Position numbers and translations under genes: made by a program. Positions 59,845 to 64,000 of a stretch of DNA of 64,000 nt are shown here, piece after piece. Position 1 is the stretch's first letter. The number at the start of each line of letters is the position of its first letter. This DNA comes from RPQJ01 sp963846315 (lineage in GTDB: Bacteria > Pseudomonadota > Gammaproteobacteria > Steroidobacterales > Steroidobacteraceae), in contig CAWJVM010000007.1 of the NCBI GenBank assembly GCA_963846315.1, forward strand, positions 39,235 through 103,234, given 5' to 3'. The notes below the pieces were generated by a model. That model saw nothing but the letters and a program-made list of their open reading frames with translations. It made no database searches and was not told the origin of the DNA.

Positions 59845-60756
59845 ATGCTTCATTTCTCTCCCGCACACCGTCGCGCAAGCGGTCGCTGGTGGCTCGCCAC
59901 GCTGACCTCGCTGCTGGCGTGCGGTGCCCAGGCCGGCGATCGCTATTGGCCGCCAATCGTCGATCCACCCACCGGGCAGCACGTCCCGGGCCGATTCGTC
60001 TGGGGCGACCTGGTGACGTCGGACGTCGCAGCGGCCGCAGATTTCTACGGCAAGGTCTTCGGCTGGACGTTCGAGACGTACGGCGGGGACGACGATCGCG
60101 ACACCTATACGCTGGCCCTCGCCGACGGACTGCCCATCGGCGGCATGGTGTTCGACCAGCGGGCCATGAAGGGTAAGACCCCTTCGGCACGTTGGGTCGG
60201 GCTGATCTCGGTTGCCGACGTCAAAGCGGCGACAGGGGCGGTGACTGCGAGTGGCGGCACGGTTGTCTACGCACCGGTCATGCTCGGCGAGCGCGGTGAA
60301 ACGGCCGTCTTCAGGGATCCGGAAGGTGTCGTCTTCGGCGTCGTCAAATCGAAAAACGGCGACCCCCTCGATTTTGCGGGGGACGTCAATGAATGGTACT
60401 GGGTTGACCTCTGGACGGCCGACGTCGAGAAAGCCGCGGCCTTCTATCGCGCAGTCGTGGGCTTCGAGACGGTACCGATTGCCGACGACGGCCCGCGCAG
60501 CGGCCTGCGACTGCTCTCGGGCGGCTTCGCGCGCGCCGGCATCATGCAGAAGCAGAACAAGAACACGAGTTCGACCTGGCTGCCGTACATTCGCGTCGCC
60601 GACGCCACGGCATCCGCCGAGGCCGCCAAAGCCGCCGGTGGCAAGGTCCTTCTTGAGCCGCTCGCCATGAACCGCGCGACAGTCGCGATCATTGCCGACC
60701 CCACGGGCGCTCCCGTCGGCATTGTGCAGGTTCCGGCCCGGGAGGCGCAGCCATGA
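59845..60756 (+). CDS. Exported VOC (glyoxalase-fold) protein with two domains
   Basis: A signal peptide (WWLATLTSLLACGAQAGD) precedes two VOC domains: about residues 50-165 (FVWGDLVTSDVAAAADFYGK, FGWTFETYGG, FRDPEGVVFGVVKS) and 180-300 (WYWVDLWTADVEKAAAFYRA, VLLEPLAMNRATVAIIADPT). VOC proteins are metal enzymes or binding proteins and are usually cytosolic, so export is unusual. The likely metal ligands are not obvious in domain one. TATAGT at 59797 may be its -10 box. It overlaps the lipoprotein gene (ATGA). Confidence 0.85.
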   Translation: MLHFSPAHRRASGRWWLATLTSLLACGAQAGDRYWPPIVDPPTGQHVPGRFVWGDLVTSDVAAAADFYGKVFGWTFETYGGDDDRDTYTLALADGLPIGGMVFDQRAMKGKTPSARWVGLISVADVKAATGAVTASGGTVVYAPVMLGERGETAVFRDPEGVVFGVVKSKNGDPLDFAGDVNEWYWVDLWTADVEKAAAFYRAVVGFETVPIADDGPRSGLRLLSGGFARAGIMQKQNKNTSSTWLPYIRVADATASAEAAKAAGGKVLLEPLAMNRATVAIIADPTGAPVGIVQVPAREAQP

Positions 60757-61166
60757 GCAAGCGCAATGACAGGTTCCTGGCTCGACTGACGAATCTGACG
60801 GCTGTCGCAACAGCCGCGATGACACTCGGCGGGTGTGCAAGCGACGGTGGTGGCGACTCCAGCTACAGTGGGGTCTCCACCAGCGTGAGCGTTGGCTATG
60901 GCTACGGTGGCTATTACGGCGGTGGCTACTACCCCGGGTACTACCCTGGCGGGTATCCGCCGGTGGTAGTCGTGCCGCCTGATCGACCTGGCAACGGCGG
61001 CGGTGCGGGTAACTACCCGGACCGGCCGACGACGCTCCCTGCCGACGTCAATCGCCCGACCGCGAAGGCGGCGCCGATGCCATCGTCGCGTCCTGCAAAC
61101 GTCAGCCGGCCGACGAGCCGTCCGGCACCAAGGCCGGCACCGCGGCCAATGCCGCGCCGACGCTGA
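60753..61166 (+). CDS. Lipoprotein with Gly/Tyr-rich and Pro/Arg-rich repeats
   Basis: A signal helix and lipobox (AAMTLGGCAS, Cys about 28) make this a lipoprotein. Residues about 45-70 are a Gly/Tyr repeat (YGYGGYYGGGYYPGYYPGGY), then a Pro/Asp-rich region leads to a tail of Pro-Arg repeats (RPTSRPAPRPAPRPMPRRR). Such low-complexity mature parts are typical of surface or cell-wall-bound adhesive lipoproteins. Length 137 aa. No enzyme domain is seen. It is coupled to the VOC gene by a four-base overlap. Confidence 0.75.
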   Translation: MSKRNDRFLARLTNLTAVATAAMTLGGCASDGGGDSSYSGVSTSVSVGYGYGGYYGGGYYPGYYPGGYPPVVVVPPDRPGNGGGAGNYPDRPTTLPADVNRPTAKAAPMPSSRPANVSRPTSRPAPRPAPRPMPRRR

Positions 61167-61182
61167 GCAGGCGCGATATCAA

Positions 61183-61219
61183 GCGGGTGTGAACGCACGA
61201 AACAGTGCTTCACACCCGC
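61183..61219. terminator. Bidirectional terminator hairpin
   Basis: GCGGGTGTGAA (61183-61193) pairs perfectly with TTCACACCCGC (61209-61219), extended inward by GCAC/GTGC across a single bulged C, with the loop GAAACA. It lies in the 110-base gap between two convergent genes. No strong T-run follows, so it may need Rho or act mainly as an RNA end. Confidence 0.6.
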
Positions 61220-61276
61220 CCTTCCGTCACCTGGTTAAAAAAGAATTCCCAGCTGACAGTTGAGTCTGGATCCGAC

Positions 61277-62344
61277 TCAATACTCGTAGAACATCTTCTG
61301 GATCAGGACCGGGTCAGCCGTCTTCGTCAACGCCAGTTGCAGCAGCACTCGTGACTTGGCGGGGTTCAGTTCACCCGAGGCGACCAGGCCCTTCTCGTCG
61401 TCGTTGACTTCGTTGTTGCGCAGCGTGATGCCGGACGCCAGTCGCGTGCTGCGCACGACCACGATGCCGCTCTTCGCCGCCCTGGTGATCGCGTCAAGCG
61501 CGGGCGTGGTCATGTTGCCGTCGCCGACGCCTGCGATCACGAGGCCCTTGGCACCGTTCTTGACCGCAGCGTCGATCAGGTCGGCGCTCATGTTCGCGTG
61601 CGCATAGATCACATCCACGCGCGGCAGCTTGTCGAGCGCGTCGACGGAGAATCCCGTCGCCGGGCCGACCTTGCGGTCCATCGGCTCAAACCACTGGATC
61701 TTGCCCGTATTCACCACCCCGGCGGGGCCGCGATTGATGCTCACGAACGTCTGCACCGTAGTCGTATTGGTCTTCATGACGTTGCGAGCGTAGTGAATTT
61801 CGTCGTTCAGGACGACGAGCGTGCCCTTGCCCTTCGCGCCCGGGTTCGTCACGACCGCCACGCCGTTGTAGATGTTGCCAGGGCCATCGGCACTGATCGC
61901 CGTGGCCGGCCGCATCGAACCCACCATCACCACCGGTTTGTCGCTCTTGGTGACCAGCGTCAGGAAGTAACTGGTCTCTTCCAGCGTATCGGTGCCGTGC
62001 GTGATCAGGACGCCATTGGTTCCCGGTTCCGCCAGCACGGCATTGACGCGCTTGGCAAGCTTGAGCCAGACCTCGTCGTTCATGTCCTGGCTGCCGATGT
62101 TCGCAACCTGCTCGCCCGTAATGACGGCCAGCTTGTCGAGGTTCGGCACGGCGCTCAGCAGTGAGTTCACGTCATACGCGCCGGACTTGTAGCCGTAGTC
62201 TGTCGCGCTGGCCTGCGCGCCCGCGATGGTGCCACCCGTCGCGAGCACTTTGATCGTCGGCAGGTCCGCCGCCTGCAAGCTGGCGGCAAAACCACCCAGA
62301 GCGGCGATCGTCGCGACGCTCAGAATAATTGAACGGGTCTTCAT
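61277..62344 (-). CDS. ansB: Periplasmic type II L-asparaginase
   Basis: A signal peptide (SIILSVATIAALGGFAASLQ) is followed by the asparaginase core: ATGGTIAGAQ with the first catalytic Thr, the second Thr-Asp pair in ITHGTDTLEETSYF, VMVGSMRPATAISADGP and the Lys in a later VLNDEIHYARNVMK. The length of 355 aa fits EcAII-type enzymes. It hydrolyses asparagine to aspartate and ammonia. It lies 56 bases downstream of aspartate 4-decarboxylase on the same strand. Confidence 0.93.
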   Translation of the reverse strand: MKTRSIILSVATIAALGGFAASLQAADLPTIKVLATGGTIAGAQASATDYGYKSGAYDVNSLLSAVPNLDKLAVITGEQVANIGSQDMNDEVWLKLAKRVNAVLAEPGTNGVLITHGTDTLEETSYFLTLVTKSDKPVVMVGSMRPATAISADGPGNIYNGVAVVTNPGAKGKGTLVVLNDEIHYARNVMKTNTTTVQTFVSINRGPAGVVNTGKIQWFEPMDRKVGPATGFSVDALDKLPRVDVIYAHANMSADLIDAAVKNGAKGLVIAGVGDGNMTTPALDAITRAAKSGIVVVRSTRLASGITLRNNEVNDDEKGLVASGELNPAKSRVLLQLALTKTADPVLIQKMFYEY

Positions 62345-62364
62345 GTGTCTCTCTCCATTGGTGG

Positions 62365-62387
62365 GCGGCCGGCCTTGCGCCGGCCGC
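62365..62387. terminator. GC-rich hairpin between aspD and the asparaginase gene
   Basis: GCGGCCGGC (62365-62373) pairs perfectly with GCCGGCCGC (62379-62387) over a five-base loop. It sits downstream of the aspD stop and upstream of the asparaginase start on the minus strand. No T-run follows on that strand. It may attenuate read-through rather than end transcription fully. Confidence 0.4.
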
Positions 62388-62400
62388 ATTGCCTTGGTAA

Positions 62401-64000
62401 TTACTTCTTGGCGCGCGGCTTCGGTTCGGACTTCGCTTTGGCCGTCTTGGGCGGCTTGCCCTTGGATGCCTCGTACGCCTGCCGGTAACTGCGGGCTACG
62501 GCCCTCACGGCACGACCGATGTCGTCATAGACGTGATCGTCGAGGTTGGCGAACGACACGCGTACCGACCAGTTGGGCGCCTCGAAGCCGCTGCCATTCA
62601 GCAACACGATGCCGTGGTCCTCGGCCAGCCGGAAGACGATGTCGAGCGGGTGGACGTTTTCCTTCATCCATGCGACGACGTCCTCGCCCAGGTTCTTGCG
62701 CGCCCAGTACTCGAAGTCGATCAGGCCGTAATAGTTGTCATGCAACTCGTTGGGTGGGACGTCCAGTCCTAAGCCCTCGAGCGTCGCCTCCACGCGCTTT
62801 CTGACGATGCCCATGCAGGCCTTCTGATAGTGCTTCTTGGTGTCCATCAGCTCGTAGGCTGAGAACAGCAGCATCATCACCTGCTGCGGCAGCGAGAGGC
62901 CCGCGGTATGGTTCAGCGCCACATCGCGGCTGTCGGCCACGATGCGGTCGATGAAGCGCAGCTTGCGCGGCTCGAGCGTCAGCGCGCCATAGCGCTTGTC
63001 GATCTTCTTCAACACCGGCTCCGGGTGCTGCGCGATCGAGCTTGTCGAACAGGTTGTCCTCGTGCACCGCGATCACGCCGAGGCGCCAGCCGGTGCAGCC
63101 GAAGTACTTGCTGTAGGAATAGACACCGATGGTGTTGTACGGGTATGCGCCCAGCAGCGAACGGAAGCCCGGCACGAACGTGCCATACACGTCATCAGTG
63201 AGCAGGATCAGGTCCGGCCGCTTTTTCAGGATGGCGCCGATCTTCGCGATAGTCTTATCGCTCAGGGCCACTGCGCTCGGATTCCCGGGATTGACCACGA
63301 AGAACGCCTTGATCTTCGGGTCGAGCAGCTTGTCCAGTTCCGCGTCATCAAACTGCCAGCGATTTTCCTGCTTGGCCTGGATGTTCACGATCTTGAGGTC
63401 GTAGTCCTCCAGGTGCGGCATTTCCAGGTACGGCGTGAAGATCGGCGTGGCAAGCGCGATGGTGTCACCGGCATTCAGCAGCCGGTTGGTCTTCATCGAC
63501 TTGAAGATGTAGCACATCGCTGCCGTGCCGCCTTCGACCGCATACAGCTTGAACTTGCCCTTGGGTCGCGGCGAGCCGCACATTGCCCACTGCAGGTATT
63601 CGTGCACGACCTGCTCGTTGTGCACCAGCATGCGGTCCGGCACGGGGTAGTTGTCGCCGATGATCGAATCCACCAGTTCGTGCACGAACTTGTCGGCGTC
63701 GAAGCCGAACTTCTGCGCGGCCCACGGCACGAGCGCGCCGAGGAACCCGGCACCCGGCATGTCCGCATGCTTGCCGAGCCAGGCAGACATTCTCGAGGCG
63801 ATGCCCCGTGCCTTGGGCATGCCGCCGACGCCGGGTGGCAGATCCATGACCCGCTTGCTCTCGACGACCGCGAATTGCCCGAGCAGGAAGAACGCCTCGC
63901 GCGGCTCGGTCGCAATCCAGTTCGGGTTACCGCGGCCAGCATTCAGATAAGTGACCGCCGACGTTCCCGCCACCTTGCTCGCCGCCTTGGCGAGGAAATC
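62401..64000 (-). CDS. aspD: Aspartate 4-decarboxylase / transaminase, 5' end beyond window, one +1 frameshift
   Basis: The frame enters at the right edge (residues FLAKAASKVAGTS) and reads YLNAGRGNPNW, VEGGTAAMCYIFKSMK, FVVNPGNPSAVALSDK and the PLP lysine region YSYSKYFGCTGWRLGV. At about 63037 an extra base breaks the frame. The next frame continues DKLIAQHPEPVLKKIDKRYG to SGFEAPNWSVRVSFANLDD and a Lys/Pro-rich tail. The enzyme makes alanine and CO2 from aspartate and forms large oligomers. Only the first 20 or so residues are missing. The frameshift is probably a sequencing error. Confidence 0.85.

Overview
The window is 64 kb of GC-rich, densely packed bacterial chromosome. The gene families point to a Gammaproteobacterium, probably near the Xanthomonadales/Nevskiales/Steroidobacterales group: YheU (UPF0270), a System I cytochrome c maturation operon, M61 and M20 exopeptidases, sarcosine oxidase and a soluble Fds-type formate dehydrogenase. 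The placement rests on gene content only. No IS element, prophage, CRISPR array or rRNA is visible. The only RNA gene recognised is tRNA-Leu(UAA).

Layout. 0-5 kb: the 5' part of an M23 peptidase, a 46-aa basic protein, and two badly frameshifted genes (a DUF2157-like membrane protein and an exported TPR protein). 5-10 kb: OsmC, a CoA-disulfide-reductase-like flavoprotein, a RIO1-like kinase, a zinc-sensing diguanylate cyclase and a MarR regulator. 10-22 kb, mostly minus strand: RDD protein, YheU, acyl-CoA synthetase, GST, Cu/Zn superoxide dismutase, HMG-CoA reductase, a 2OG oxygenase and M20/M61 peptidases. 22.8-30.7 kb: a complete ccmABCDEFGHI operon followed by a MaoC-type protein. 30.8-37.8 kb: an isovaleryl-CoA/leucine degradation operon (acyl-CoA dehydrogenase, MaoC, CitE-like lyase, both methylcrotonyl-CoA carboxylase subunits) divergent from a GntR/FadR regulator. 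38-41.7 kb: tRNA-Leu, a serine hydrolase with a membrane tail, and two GSTs, the first with a striking hairpin over its start codon. 41.8-58.8 kb: a one-carbon island. 58.8-64 kb: cysteine synthase, an exported VOC protein, a Gly/Tyr-rich lipoprotein, type II asparaginase and aspartate 4-decarboxylase (cut by the right edge).

How the genes work together. The one-carbon island forms a nearly complete route. Sarcosine oxidase (soxBDAG) feeds methylene-THF to FolD, PurU releases formate from formyl-THF, and FdsGBAD with FdhD oxidises formate to CO2 with NADH. Beside it lies a corrinoid methyl-transfer module (corrinoid protein, DUF1638, PF13769 protein, ASKHA/ferredoxin reactivase). The pterin methyltransferase expected there is missing; only a 21-codon ORF with a suggestive start occupies its place. 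The leucine operon uses a MaoC hydratase plus a CitE-like lyase instead of LiuC/LiuE, the same gene set as the Mycobacterium tuberculosis accA1-accD1-fadE19-Rv2499c-citE cluster.

Caution. Thirteen reading-frame breaks in six genes all have the sign of a single inserted base, and nine lie between 1.7 and 4.6 kb. This one-sided pattern looks more like consensus error than gene decay. It also creates a false 824-aa flavoprotein-kinase fusion at 5.6-8.1 kb.
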